Origin: Thauera sp. K11 | GTDB lineage: Bacteria > Pseudomonadota > Gammaproteobacteria > Burkholderiales > Rhodocyclaceae | NCBI RefSeq assembly: GCF_002354895.1 | Contig: NZ_CP023439.1 | Span: 2,170,001-2,234,000, forward strand | Reading direction: 5' to 3' | DNA length: 64,000 bases | Part shown: positions 21,044 to 29,507 of the stretch, piece by piece | Position numbering within the stretch: the stretch's first letter is position 1 | Layout: every line of letters begins with the position of its first letter | Position numbers and translations under genes: made by a program | Notes under the pieces: generated by a model | Seen by the model: only the letters and a program-made list of their open reading frames with translations | Databases searched by the model: none | Told to the model about the DNA's origin: nothing

Positions 21044-22221
21044 CACGCTCCCATCCTCCATTCCTGGACGATGTCAGCGCTCACCTGTGCCGCCCCGAGG
21101 CTCGCAGCAAAATTCATGACGCTCACTGCGCAATTTCCTGTCATCAGGGGATAGGCCAGGCTGGTCGTCACCTCGCGCTCAACGCCGCCCTGGCGGACCG
21201 TCTGGCGGCTCACCAGGCGCTGTTCGAGGGCCGCGACGGCCCCGGGCTCCCACACTTTGCTCAGCTCGCCGCCTGCGCGCGCGAAACGGTGCGCCATGTA
21301 CTCCGCCATGTATTTGCCCAGGGGCTGCAGCTCGCAGCGCTCCGCGCGCTGACCCACTTCACGCAAACTTGGCTTGGAGAGCCTCGTGTGCAGTTCTTGC
21401 TGGCCGATCAGGAGAACGCCCAGCGCTGCGCCCCAGCCGTTGTTGGACTCACGCAGGCTCTTGAGACTTTGCAGCGTCACGGTCGGCGTCCGGTGCGCCT
21501 CCTCGATGACCAGGCACACTGGCGCGGCGGCCTCCATGAGCATGTCGCGCAGCTGCGCAGCGCGGTCTTCGCGGTTGCGCTTGAGCGGCTCGCTCGGGTC
21601 CAGTGCCATCGCGATCGCGTGGTAGATATCATCGATCCGCAGCGTGTGGCCCTTGCGGTCCGTTTCGGTCATGCCGATCGTGGCCCGCGGGTTGATGACG
21701 ATCGCGCGCCCTTCGACGCGATCCAGCAGCAGCTTGCGCAATTCCGTCTTGCCGCTGCCCGACTCGCCGTAGATCGCGATGAAGCGGCGGTTGAGCACGG
21801 CGCTCTCCATATCGATCAAGCGCTCACGCATGTGGGGTGTCAGATACACGTCGTCCGGCCCATCCAAATCGACATGGAACGGGTTGCGGCGCAGGCCGAA
21901 GCGTTCCCTTGCGCGTTGCGACAAGGGTTGCGGGTCCAGTAACATGGTTGCTCCTTCATGGGTCTTGGATGATGTGGGGGAATCCGGAGCCGGGTCGTTG
22001 GCGCGATCCGGCTCCATCTCGAATACGCCCGGCACGCCCAGGCCACGGGCGTCCAGCCAGGCCAGAATTGCCGTTTCCAGGTCCAGTCGCGTGCGGGTCC
22101 TCGGCCAGATGTCGTGGTTGAGGATCTGCGCCACCGCGGCATCGCTCACGCCCAAGTGGCGGGCGAGATCGGATTGGCGCAGGTGCGCCAGGCGCAGCAC
22201 GATCTTGAGTTGCAGTGCCAT
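21043..22221 (-). CDS. Transposition ATPase (MuB/TnpB-like AAA protein)
   Basis: The 392-residue product has an N-terminal helix-turn-helix (LRQSDLARHLGVSDAAVAQIL), then an AAA ATPase with Walker A GESGSGKTE and Walker B-like VCLVIEEAH. MuB-type proteins bind target DNA, stimulate the transposase and give target immunity. ATG 22221 overlaps the transposase stop in ATGA, which fixes the start. It is the second gene of the transposition pair. Confidence 0.9.
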   Translation of the reverse strand: MALQLKIVLRLAHLRQSDLARHLGVSDAAVAQILNHDIWPRTRTRLDLETAILAWLDARGLGVPGVFEMEPDRANDPAPDSPTSSKTHEGATMLLDPQPLSQRARERFGLRRNPFHVDLDGPDDVYLTPHMRERLIDMESAVLNRRFIAIYGESGSGKTELRKLLLDRVEGRAIVINPRATIGMTETDRKGHTLRIDDIYHAIAMALDPSEPLKRNREDRAAQLRDMLMEAAAPVCLVIEEAHRTPTVTLQSLKSLRESNNGWGAALGVLLIGQQELHTRLSKPSLREVGQRAERCELQPLGKYMAEYMAHRFARAGGELSKVWEPGAVAALEQRLVSRQTVRQGGVEREVTTSLAYPLMTGNCAVSVMNFAASLGAAQVSADIVQEWRMGA

Positions 22222-24023
22222 CACGCCACCCGCTCGATTCGCTCGGCCGCCGGCGGCGGCGGCGCGACGGATGCATCGGCGGTACTGCCGAACTGCGTGA
22301 TCAGCGCACCGATCTGTTGCTCCGGCACGCCCTTGGTCCAGCGCCGGCTGATCCACTCGAATTCCGCGTCGGTCAGCTCGCGCGCCAGGCCGTCGCGGAT
22401 CAGGCGTGCCGCACGCACCAGCGAAATCACCATCGCCGGCGCTGTCTCAAGCGCGCGGGTTGCGGCGGCCTCGGGCACCTCGGCTGGCAGATCGGCTTCG
22501 CGGGCGCGCTTGAGGGGATCGATGCCGAAGGCTTCGAGCGGCACCGTGTCCTTCCTGCGCAATTTCTTTTCTGCAGCCTTCAGCGCGGCCTCGCCCGCGA
22601 TCAGCTTTGTGACTGCCTTGCGGTTGGCGTCGATCGCCGTGTCGGGCGGCGCGCTGTAGTCCACGCCGATGGTTGCGCCGTGCGTCGGGTACTGCCCGGC
22701 CTCATCGCGGACCATCTCCGGCAACGGAAACTGCAGTTCGCGGCCCCTGTCGTCATCGCGGATCAGCACCACCTCGCCGTCGCGCCACGGATTGAGGCAC
22801 ACCTGCACCGTCTCGCCGACGCGGATGTCAGGCACGTGGCCGACGTAGTAGCGTCCGCCCTCGTACGCGACGGACAGGTCGCCCGCCACCGTGGGTGTCT
22901 TCGGGTCGCGGATCGCGAGATCGCGCATCGCGGCCTCACTCGGCGGCGCGATCAAGTACTCCGCCACCTCCTGGGCCCAGCCCGCGAAGCGGGTACGCCC
23001 GTGGCGGCTGTGGATGGCCGTGGTGTTGAACCAGCGCTGCCAGACGCCGCCCAGGCGGTTGAGATCGTCCAGCCCGCGGATCTCGCGCCCGAGCAACTTG
23101 AGACCGTGCTCGAAGTTGCGCTCCACGATGTTGTGTCCGACTTCGACCTGACCCTTCGCGCGCGGATTGCCCGGCTTGTTGATGATGAGGTTGATGCCCA
23201 TGCGCCGGCACAGCCGGCGGAACTGACTGCCGGTCTGCGCCGAGCCTGGGTCCACCATCAGGTGATTGGGAGTGCCCCACAGCATTCCGCGCGCATCGTC
23301 CGGGCGCAGCATGCTGCGGATGAGGTGGTCGCAGGCATGTTCGCCGCTCTCCGCGCCCTGCACGTAGCCCAGCCGCATCATCCCCCAGCGGTGCTCGGTC
23401 ATCAGGTAACGGATCACCATCTGCCCGGCGATTCGGTTCCAGTTTTGCGGCTTGCCGGCATAGAACTCGGCTTCCGTCATTTCGCGGATCATTGCCCCTT
23501 CGCGGGGCAGGTAATAGATCACGCACACCGAGGCGTCCATCTGCCAGCACCAGTTGGCGTGCGGGCTGGTGAGGTGCACGTAGGGCGTCTGCCGGTTGAG
23601 CTGCTCCGGGTGGAGTCCGTAATGGCGCAAGGCGCGGGTCACCGCGGCGTCCGAGAGCGTCACGACCTCCCCGGTCGCTGGAATCACCCGCTCCGCCCGC
23701 AAAATCCGGTTGGCGCGCAGCTCGGCCAGCGTCTGCGTCACACTGGCGCGCTGCTTGCCGTGCCGGCTGAAGGCGGACATCAAGTACGCGGAAATCATTT
23801 GCGCCTCGGCGTGGGTGAGCGTCAGCTGGCCGGCGTCCGACCTGCGTGAGCGGCGGCGCACGCCAACCACCCGATTTGCAAGACGATGGAAGCTCTGCGG
23901 GCTGATGCCGCCCAGCCGCTGGCACGCGTCAGCCACCACGCCGGACTTGCCGCCATGGGGGGCTGACATCCAGCGCTCCACGAATGGCATTGCGGCCACT
24001 AGCAGGGCGTCGTCATTCGGCAT
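22221..24023 (-). CDS. Mu-like DDE transposase (A protein)
   Basis: The 600-residue product has an N-terminal DNA-binding part and an RNase-H-like core. Likely catalytic residues are D163 in WQMDAS, D258 in MVDPGS and E294 in KGQVEVGH; the 35-residue gap between D258 and E294 matches the integrase-family D-35-E spacing. LGGVWQRWFNTT and a beta-barrel-like segment (VGETVQVCLNPWRDGEV) follow. It pairs with TGAGATAAAT-type sites at both ends. ATG 24023 overlaps the preceding gene by 25 bp. Confidence 0.93.
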   Translation of the reverse strand: MPNDDALLVAAMPFVERWMSAPHGGKSGVVADACQRLGGISPQSFHRLANRVVGVRRRSRRSDAGQLTLTHAEAQMISAYLMSAFSRHGKQRASVTQTLAELRANRILRAERVIPATGEVVTLSDAAVTRALRHYGLHPEQLNRQTPYVHLTSPHANWCWQMDASVCVIYYLPREGAMIREMTEAEFYAGKPQNWNRIAGQMVIRYLMTEHRWGMMRLGYVQGAESGEHACDHLIRSMLRPDDARGMLWGTPNHLMVDPGSAQTGSQFRRLCRRMGINLIINKPGNPRAKGQVEVGHNIVERNFEHGLKLLGREIRGLDDLNRLGGVWQRWFNTTAIHSRHGRTRFAGWAQEVAEYLIAPPSEAAMRDLAIRDPKTPTVAGDLSVAYEGGRYYVGHVPDIRVGETVQVCLNPWRDGEVVLIRDDDRGRELQFPLPEMVRDEAGQYPTHGATIGVDYSAPPDTAIDANRKAVTKLIAGEAALKAAEKKLRRKDTVPLEAFGIDPLKRAREADLPAEVPEAAATRALETAPAMVISLVRAARLIRDGLARELTDAEFEWISRRWTKGVPEQQIGALITQFGSTADASVAPPPPAAERIERVA

Positions 24024-25126
24024 GACCGTCCCCCCCTTTGCGCGCCCGCCGCGAAATCATCGTCGAGCACCGTCCAGCCTTCGGCTGCCAGGCCGGCCTC
24101 GAGCGCCGCCGCGCCGATATCGCCGTTCAGGGGCTGCGGCACATCGTCGGCGCGCATCGCATCGAGCAACTCCATGTTGGTCAGCCAGGCCAGCTCCTGC
24201 GGCGTCTGCGTAGAGAGCGGAAGATCGATGCCGTAGTCCGACGCAAGAACTCGTGCCGCCTGGATGACCTGCTCGATCGCCTGGCGCTCGGCCAAGCGGG
24301 CGTGGTTGGGCGGCACCTCGTCGCCGAACTGCTCTTCGAGGGTCTGGATGTGCCGGCGCAGCCCTGCGGTGATACTCGCCACCACTCTCGTGGCGGCGGC
24401 GGACAGGGCGTCGAGCGCCCATTGTTCGCGCAGCGCGGCCTCTTCGGCAGGCGTGGGTTTCGGCTTGCCGGCGAGCTTGCGCTGGAGCTGGTCGATCTCG
24501 CTCTCCAGCTCGTTGATGCGCGCACTGCTGCGCTGCCGGTTACGCTCGCCGGCCTCCTTTTCCTCGGTCTTTTCGCGGCGGATCTTGCGCAACGCGGCGC
24601 GCAGCTCTGTGGTGCTCATGCGCGCCACGTCGTCCAGCGCCAGCTCGCCGGTTTGACCGGTGAGTGCGAGCTCCTCGACTTGCTCGTCGTCGAGGATGAG
24701 GAGTTCGAGGAGCTTGCTCTGACTACCAATGGCCCTCGCCAAATTCGCCGACGTCGGCGAATTTGGAATTTTCCTGGCCGCGGCCATGAAGCGGCCGGCG
24801 ACGTTGACGTCGATCCCGAGCGCGGCCAGTTGTGGCCCGAACTGCCCATGCGCGCACGCCTCCTTCAGCACGATCAGGCCGCGTCCGATCTCCAGGCATG
24901 CCTCGACCGTGCGCCGCATGTTTGCCGCGATGTCGCGGGCGATGAGTTCCGGGCTGGTGGCGTCCGCCGGAAGCTGATAGCCGATCTGCAGCGCGACGGC
25001 GCGCACTCGTGCATCCTGCTGCTGCGCGACGACTCGTGCGGCATCGGCTGCCTGCAGGTCGGCCTCGACGGCCGTCAGATCGACGGGCGACTTCTCGGCG
25101 GGGGGCGGTAGGGGCTTACGCGGCAT
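23999..25126 (-). CDS. DUF3102-like coiled-coil protein
   Basis: The 375-residue product has a DUF3102-like part (CLEIGRGLIVLKEACAHGQF, then VAGRFMAAARKI), followed by a long charged coiled coil around residues 180-225 and a helical C-terminal region. The family is common in Mu-like phage early regions just before the transposase. Its role is not known. The junction with the transposase gene suggests translational coupling. Confidence 0.7.
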   Translation of the reverse strand: MPRKPLPPPAEKSPVDLTAVEADLQAADAARVVAQQQDARVRAVALQIGYQLPADATSPELIARDIAANMRRTVEACLEIGRGLIVLKEACAHGQFGPQLAALGIDVNVAGRFMAAARKIPNSPTSANLARAIGSQSKLLELLILDDEQVEELALTGQTGELALDDVARMSTTELRAALRKIRREKTEEKEAGERNRQRSSARINELESEIDQLQRKLAGKPKPTPAEEAALREQWALDALSAAATRVVASITAGLRRHIQTLEEQFGDEVPPNHARLAERQAIEQVIQAARVLASDYGIDLPLSTQTPQELAWLTNMELLDAMRADDVPQPLNGDIGAAALEAGLAAEGWTVLDDDFAAGAQRGGRSCRMTTPC

Positions 25127-25153
25127 TGCGCACCTCGTAATCTTGGCTGTGGG

Positions 25154-25459
25154 TCATTGCGGTGTCGCCGTGTAACGTTGCTCGGTTTCCTGGATCTGCG
25201 CCTTGGCTGCCTCGAGCGCCCACAGAAAGTGCGTCAGCAACTGGATGGGCCTGGGGCTCAGGGCGTAGCGGACGTCATCGACCCGCCGCACCCAGCCGGC
25301 GGCCGCGGCCGCTTGCAGGTCGCGACAGGTCGTCGACGCCGATTCGCCGGCCAGGCGCGCCGCATCTCTGAGGTGCATGCCGGTGATCTCATGGCCAGCC
25401 AGCACCTCCATCAGCTTCAGGATGCGCACCTGACTGGCGTTGACGTGGGGCTCGCTCAC
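25154..25459 (-). CDS. Winged-helix DNA-binding protein
   Basis: The 101-residue product reads as a MarR/IclR-like winged helix (ILKLMEVLAGHEITGMHLRDAARLAGESASTTCRDLQAAAAAGWV, then wing VDDVRYALSP). It probably takes part in early phage regulation. ATG 25459 overlaps the previous stop by 4 bp. Confidence 0.7.
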   Translation of the reverse strand: MSEPHVNASQVRILKLMEVLAGHEITGMHLRDAARLAGESASTTCRDLQAAAAAGWVRRVDDVRYALSPRPIQLLTHFLWALEAAKAQIQETEQRYTATPQ

Positions 25460-25941
25460 TGGCCCTCCTTCACCAGCCTGCGCAGCGACTCGACGCTGTT
25501 GTGATAGATGGCCTCGGCGATGGCCATTGCGAGGTAGCCAGTGCGGAAGCAGGGGTTGTCGTCGCCCAGGGACTTTTTCGCGGCGACGCGCGCGGCCACC
25601 CGCACGCGCTCGCTGATCGCGTCCATTTCCGCGGCATCCGCAGTGGCGCGGCGGCGGGTATCCCGCGCCACGGCTGTGGCGCGCACGTCGCGCTTGACCA
25701 CCACGGCATCGATCGCGTCGGCGCTGGCCAGCAGCTCGGCGGCAAGCGCCCGGGCTAGGTCGGCCGTCATCTCTTGCCCGAAGGTGGCGTGGCCAAAGGT
25801 CTGTGTCAGCCGGATGCCAGGCCGGGCACTGGTGCCGATGCGCACCGTGTCCACGCTGATGCCGTGTTCTTTGGCATAGACATATTCGGATGCGCGCAGC
25901 AGGTGTACTCCGCCCTGGGTTGTTACGGTGAAGGTGCTCAT
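25456..25941 (-). CDS. Early phage protein, function unknown
   Basis: The 161-residue product begins STFTVTTQGGVHLLRASEYVYA and has a helical, alanine- and arginine-rich second half. GGAG before ATG 25941 sets the start. No family recognised. Confidence 0.6.
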   Translation of the reverse strand: MSTFTVTTQGGVHLLRASEYVYAKEHGISVDTVRIGTSARPGIRLTQTFGHATFGQEMTADLARALAAELLASADAIDAVVVKRDVRATAVARDTRRRATADAAEMDAISERVRVAARVAAKKSLGDDNPCFRTGYLAMAIAEAIYHNSVESLRRLVKEGQ

Positions 25942-25958
25942 GGTGGGCTCCGGTAGAA

Positions 25959-26177
25959 TCAACGGGAGGCGACTGCCGGGTCGCGCGGGGTGGGCTTGAT
26001 GCCCAGCTTTACGGCGATCTCATGCGGAATGCCGCGTTTGCAGGGAGAGAATCCGTTCAGTACGCGGTACACATCGCTACGGCGATAGCCGTGCTCGTCG
26101 GCCCACGAGGAGACGGGGATGCCCGCCGCCGCGAATTCGTCCTTGACTTCTTGAGGGGTTTTGGTTTGCATGCTCAT
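25959..26177 (-). CDS. Ner/Cro-like early regulator
   Basis: The 72-residue product is a small helix-turn-helix protein (AGIPVSSWADEHGYRRSDVYRVLNG, then IPHEIAVKLGIK). In Mu, Ner is the first early product and turns down early and repressor transcription. Here it is the first leftward gene, divergent from the repressor across a palindromic operator. An internal ATG at 26171 is an alternative start. Confidence 0.75.
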   Translation of the reverse strand: MSMQTKTPQEVKDEFAAAGIPVSSWADEHGYRRSDVYRVLNGFSPCKRGIPHEIAVKLGIKPTPRDPAVASR

Positions 26178-26197
26178 CCCGACGAATAAAAAAGAAA

Positions 26198-26230
26198 TTA
26201 ATGAACGTTAATTTAGATAACGTTCATTAA
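26198..26230. promoter_or_regulatory. Operator palindrome between early operon and repressor
   Basis: TTAATGAACGTTA (26198-26210) and TAACGTTCATTAA (26218-26230) are perfect inverted repeats with a 7-bp spacer. The site lies between the Ner-like gene and the repressor, 17 bp before the repressor start, so it is the likely binding site of the repressor, of Ner, or both. Confidence 0.75.
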
Positions 26231-26238
26231 TCAGTCAA
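26210..26238 (-). promoter_or_regulatory. Leftward early promoter
   Basis: On the minus strand TTGACT (26233-26238) and TAAATT (26210-26215) are 17 bp apart. The promoter core sits on top of the operator palindrome, so occupation of the operator would block early transcription. Confidence 0.6.
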
Positions 26239-26247
26239 GGGTTATGC

Positions 26248-26745
26248 ATGAAAAATTTCGACGCCATGATGGCCCGACTGAAGCACCAGTTGCGGACCGT
26301 GCAGGACAAGGACGTTGCGCTTCTGCTCGGGTTGTCGCCGCCGGCGCTGGCTGGGCGGAAGAAGCGTGGGTTGTTCCCGGAAGACAAGCTACGCGCGCTG
26401 GCGCAGCGCCGGCCAGACCTCGGGATCGACGTGGAGTGGGTGCTTACCGGAGAAAGCGCAGACGCGCGCTTGGTGATGCTGGCCGGTGAACTGCGATGGC
26501 GGGCCGAGAACGATGCGGAGCGCGCGCATGAAGCAACCAGGGGCGCCACGGCGGCGCGATTGGCATCGGCTCGCGGTCGAAAAACGCGCGCCGACGTACA
26601 TCCTGATCAACCGCCTGCGGATGATGCTGGACATGGACTCTCGGTCGACGAGCAGCAGATGATCCAGCAATTCCGCCAGTGCTCAGCCGAGGCGCAGGCC
26701 GCGGCGGCGCACATCATTGATGTGCTATCCAGGCAAGGGAAATGA
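26248..26745 (+). CDS. Phage repressor (CI-like)
   Basis: The 165-residue product begins with a helix-turn-helix of the type seen in CI-like repressors (KDVALLLGLSPPALAGRKKRGLFPEDKLRALAQRRPDLGIDVEWVLTGE). The C-terminal part is hydrophilic with a helical end, and no peptidase domain is seen. It is divergent from the early operon and should maintain lysogeny by binding the palindrome at 26198-26230. ATG 26248 has no strong ribosome site and starts close to the promoter region. Confidence 0.8.
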   Translation: MKNFDAMMARLKHQLRTVQDKDVALLLGLSPPALAGRKKRGLFPEDKLRALAQRRPDLGIDVEWVLTGESADARLVMLAGELRWRAENDAERAHEATRGATAARLASARGRKTRADVHPDQPPADDAGHGLSVDEQQMIQQFRQCSAEAQAAAAHIIDVLSRQGK

Positions 26746-26747
26746 CA

Positions 26748-26772
26748 ATGGAGCGCCGTAGTCTGTGGATAA
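26748..26772 (+). pseudogene. 5' end of a phage lipoprotein gene interrupted by an IS
   Basis: ATG 26748, after the ribosome site AAGGGA, starts MERRSLWI. The frame is broken by the IS after 25 bp and resumes at 27686. Joined across one TAA copy the gene is 106 codons. Confidence 0.8.
26770..26772. repeat. Target duplication TAA of the first IS, left copy
   Basis: TAA adjoins the IS end here and again at 27683-27685. Confidence 0.7.
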
Positions 26773-27682
26773 GAAGCGCTAACAAAATGCCTGTTATGCC
26801 TTTCGCAATTGCCGCCAGCAGATGATGCAGCAGGCTATCTCGAGAAAGGCTTCGTGGATGATGGCCAGCCGCTCGAAACGGATGCGCAATCGCCGAAAGT
26901 TGTGCAGCCAACCCAAGGTGCGTTCCACAACCCAACGGGTCTTGCCCAGACCGCTGCCATGCGGCTGGCCCCGGCGGGCGATCTGGGTGGTGATGCCTGC
27001 AGCGTGGAGCGGTCGGCGGTACTTGTCGTGGTCGTAGCCGCGATCGGCCTGCACGAGTCGGGGTTTCGACAGCGGTCGGCCGCGCTTGCCACGGATCGGC
27101 GGGATCGCCTCGACCAAAGGGAGAAGCTGGGTGACGTCGTTGCGGTTGGCACCGGTGAGGATCACCGCCAGCGGGATGCCTTGCGCTTCGGTGATGAGAT
27201 GGTGCTTGGAGCCTGGACGAGCGCGATCGGTGGGGTTCGGTCCTGTTTTTGACCGGCCCCCACAGCGCGTATGGACGAGGAATCGACGATGGCGCGAGAC
27301 CAATCGAGGCGGCCGGCAGCGCGCAACCGTGCAAGCAGCACGTCGTGCAGGCGGTCCCACACGCCGGCCTCCTGCCACTTCCGTAGTCGTCGCCAGCAGC
27401 TCATCCCTGAGCCGCAGCCCATCTCCTTGGGGAGCATCTCCCAAGGAATGCCCGACTGCAGCACGAAGAGGATGCCGGTGAGCACCTTGCGGTCGTCCAG
27501 CGGCTTGCGTCCGGGATACCGTTCCCGGCGCGGCTTCGGTGGCGGCAACAGCGGCTCGATCAACGCCCACAATTCGTCATCCAGTATCGGTTTCGCCATC
27601 TCCTCTGCCTCGACAAACAAGGCAGAGGTTAACAAATGAAATCAAGGGTGAACAGCCCATTTCATCATTTTGTTAGAGCTTC
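26773..27682. mobile_element. IS5-family (IS427-like) insertion sequence, 910 bp
   Basis: Terminal inverted repeats GAAGCGCTAACAAAATG (left) and GAAGCTCTAACAAAATG (right, reverse complement) match at 16 of 17 positions and are flanked by TAA duplications. A two-frame transposase fills the element. The insertion disrupts a lipoprotein gene just downstream of the phage repressor. Confidence 0.9.
26794..27599 (-). CDS. IS5-family transposase made by -1 frameshifting
   Basis: The first frame, from ATG 27599, encodes the N-terminal half (LDDELWALIEPLLPPPKPRRERYPGR, with the first D of the DDE triad in IVDSSS). The second frame supplies LVQADRGYDHDKYR and the C-terminal ERTLGWLHNFRRL region with the catalytic glutamate. 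The frames differ by -1 and meet near an A5 run (27246-27250), as in other IS427-type elements. Both halves look undamaged, so the element may be active. Confidence 0.85.
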
Positions 27683-27685
27683 TAA

Positions 27686-27978
27686 GAGGGGTACTCACTG
27701 TGGCGTGCCTGGCTATGCTTGCAGGATGCGGAAAGTCGATTGAAGAAGAGGCGCTTGCGGCTGTGAGCGCCAAGATGTTTGATCCCGATGCGGCGATGTT
27801 TCGGGACGTTCGCCAGATTGGTGAAACAACGTTTTGTGGAGAGGTGAACGGCAAGAATCGCTACGGAGCTTATGTAGGGTTCACGCCGTTTTATGCCATG
27901 AAGGTTGTTGAGAGTTGGATGGTGCTGACGGATTCCGGCGAGACTGACGTTGCAACGCATATGTGCAACGGCAGATAG
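27686..27978 (+). pseudogene. Main part of the interrupted phage lipoprotein gene
   Basis: Together with 26748-26772 this encodes 105 residues: a short signal peptide with lipobox LAGC, then KSIEEEALAAVSAKMFDPDAAMF and CGEVNGKNRYGAYVGF. Small lipoproteins of this type occur in many proteobacteria, but their function is unknown. Its place after the repressor suggests expression in the lysogen, perhaps in exclusion (inference). A GTG at 27700 could allow translation of a shortened product that still holds the lipobox, but without the basic N-terminus needed for export. Confidence 0.75.
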
Positions 27979-27991
27979 ACAAGGCAATCAG

Positions 27992-28174
27992 ATGATCGAA
28001 ATACGCGTGGCCTGGCTGCCCGGCCTGCACGAAGGCGACCACGGTGAGCCGCTAAGCGGCGGCATCTGGTTCCCAGATAGCCCGGCAGTCCGTCGGGACC
28101 TGGAAGTCGTCGTGGCGGCCGGATGTGGCGTCTGTGGGCCGGGCACGCACTGGCTGGAAGAGCGAGGGGCTTGA
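27992..28174 (+). CDS. Small phage protein, function unknown
   Basis: The 60-residue product runs IEIRVAWLPGLHEGDHGEP...CGVCGPGTHWLEERGA. The start is 14 bp after the lipoprotein stop. No family recognised. Confidence 0.5.
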   Translation: MIEIRVAWLPGLHEGDHGEPLSGGIWFPDSPAVRRDLEVVVAAGCGVCGPGTHWLEERGA

Positions 28175-28356
28175 TTGATTCTGGAAGGGGCCATCACCGC
28201 GCTGATTGCCGCAGGCTCGCCCTGAGTGGGGCCGCGCTGGCGCATTGGGGTGCCGCTCGTTTGCAGGCGCGGCAGGATATGCGTGCCGCGACGAGGGAGC
28301 ATCAGGCGCGGCTACGTGAACAGCGTGCTGAATGCCTGAGCTGGGTGCTGGAATGA
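28171..28356 (+). CDS. Possible small phage protein with charged helix
   Basis: A TTG at 28171 overlaps the previous stop and opens 61 codons ending in a charged helix (RQDMRAATREHQARLREQRAECLSWVLE). The start codon is weak and the early residues are not distinctive. Confidence 0.35.
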   Translation: MIDSGRGHHRADCRRLALSGAALAHWGAARLQARQDMRAATREHQARLREQRAECLSWVLE

Positions 28357-28397
28357 AGCATTGGACGATTGTCTGGCGGACATGGCCGACCCGCCGC

Positions 28398-28431
28398 CCG
28401 GATGATGTCGCGCGTACGCGTAATCATCCGG
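28398..28431. terminator. Hairpin just before the repeated palindrome
   Basis: CCGGATGAT (28398-28406) and ATCATCCGG (28423-28431) form a 9-bp stem, with CGCGTACGCG in the loop region. It ends 4 bp before the 24-bp repeat, as the terminator at 38135 also precedes the second copy. Confidence 0.45.
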
Positions 28432-28435
28432 ACCA

Positions 28436-28459
28436 GATAGCAAAACGTTTTGCGTGATC
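28436..28459. promoter_or_regulatory. 24-bp repeat, copy 1, with 14-bp palindrome, before the lysis genes
   Basis: The 24 bases are identical to 38168-38191 and contain the perfect palindrome GCAAAACGTTTTGC (28440-28453). It lies 52 bp upstream of the holin start, where Mu has its lys promoter. A role as binding site for the Mor-like activator or another phage regulator is an inference. Confidence 0.6.
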
Positions 28460-28511
28460 GACCCCTGCAGCGCCGCCGAACATGGCGGCGTTGTCATTCC
28501 AAGGGGTTGTC

Positions 28512-28868
28512 GTGTCGAACCGAAGTATCGCCGCCGCGTGGCGGCTGTTGCACGCACGCATGTCGGGCTGGCTGTACGTTTCGCTGCTGCTGGCCGTGGC
28601 CATCGTGGCGATCGCGCCGCACCAGCTGCCGGTCACGCTGTACAAGCTCTCACTCATCGCCACCGCGGGATGGCTCGGTTACTGGCTGGACCGGGCGCTC
28701 TTCCCGTATGCGCGGCCGCATGACCTGATCCGCTGGGGCGAGAGTCTGGACACGCCGGACGTGCCGTTGATGATCAGCAAGCAGCAGGCGGTCGCGTTCG
28801 CGGCGGCGATGCTGCGCCGGGCACTGATCATTGCGGCCGTGGTAATCGGCGTCGGGCTGGGGGCGTAG
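28512..28868 (+). CDS. Probable holin
   Basis: The 118-residue product has three hydrophobic segments (GWLYVSLLLAVAIVAIAP; LSLIATAGWLGYWL; ALIIAAVVIGVGLGA), fitting a class I-type holin that permeabilises the inner membrane for endolysin release. GTG 28512 has AAGGGG upstream. It directly precedes the lytic transglycosylase. Confidence 0.7.
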   Translation: MSNRSIAAAWRLLHARMSGWLYVSLLLAVAIVAIAPHQLPVTLYKLSLIATAGWLGYWLDRALFPYARPHDLIRWGESLDTPDVPLMISKQQAVAFAAAMLRRALIIAAVVIGVGLGA

Positions 28869-28871
28869 GCG

Positions 28872-29507
28872 ATGGACGTCTTCCGCGGATTGATGGCGGC
28901 GCTCGTGTTCGACCTGGTCGTCGGCGGTCTCGTCGTCCTGGCTGTGCTGCTGTGGCCGGGTGACGCGGCCGCGCAGATCCCGCACGCGGCGCTGCAGCAC
29001 CGCGCCGACCTGGTGCGTGCCGCGCATACGGCGTGGGGGCTGGATGCGCCTGTCGCGGTATTCGCGGCGCAGGTGCATCAGGAATCCGGCTGGCGCGCGG
29101 ACGCGGTGAGCCGGGTCGGCGCCCATGGGCTGGCGCAATTCATGCCGGCAACCGCGGCTTGGTGGTGCGAGTTGCACCGCATGTCGCCTGCCGATTGCCA
29201 GCCCCGCAACCCAAAGTGGGCGCTACGCGCCCTGGTGGGGTACGACCGCTGGCTGTGGCAGCGCGCCTCCCTCGAAGGCGGCTACGACCGGATGTGGGCG
29301 ACGCTGCGCGCCTACAACGGTGGGCTCGGGCACTGGCAGGCGGAGGCCCGCAATGCCGCGTCGCGGTCGCGCACGGCGATCGATGCCGCATGCGGCACGG
29401 CCCGGCGCCACGCCTCCCATTGCCCGGAAAACCTCGGCTATCCCGTACGAATCCTGCAGGTGCTGCAACCCCGTTACGTCGCCTGGGGGCCGGGAGTGAC
29501 GCCATGA
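28872..29507 (+). CDS. Endolysin, lytic transglycosylase type
   Basis: The 211-residue product has a soluble-transglycosylase fold (VFAAQVHQESGWRADAVSRVGAHGLAQFMP); the glutamate in QESGW is the expected catalytic acid. A hydrophobic N-terminus (residues about 8-29) followed by WPGDAAAQ could act as a cleaved signal peptide or a signal-arrest-release anchor. The enzyme cuts peptidoglycan between MurNAc and GlcNAc. It lies between the holin and spanin genes. Confidence 0.88.
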   Translation: MDVFRGLMAALVFDLVVGGLVVLAVLLWPGDAAAQIPHAALQHRADLVRAAHTAWGLDAPVAVFAAQVHQESGWRADAVSRVGAHGLAQFMPATAAWWCELHRMSPADCQPRNPKWALRALVGYDRWLWQRASLEGGYDRMWATLRAYNGGLGHWQAEARNAASRSRTAIDAACGTARRHASHCPENLGYPVRILQVLQPRYVAWGPGVTP

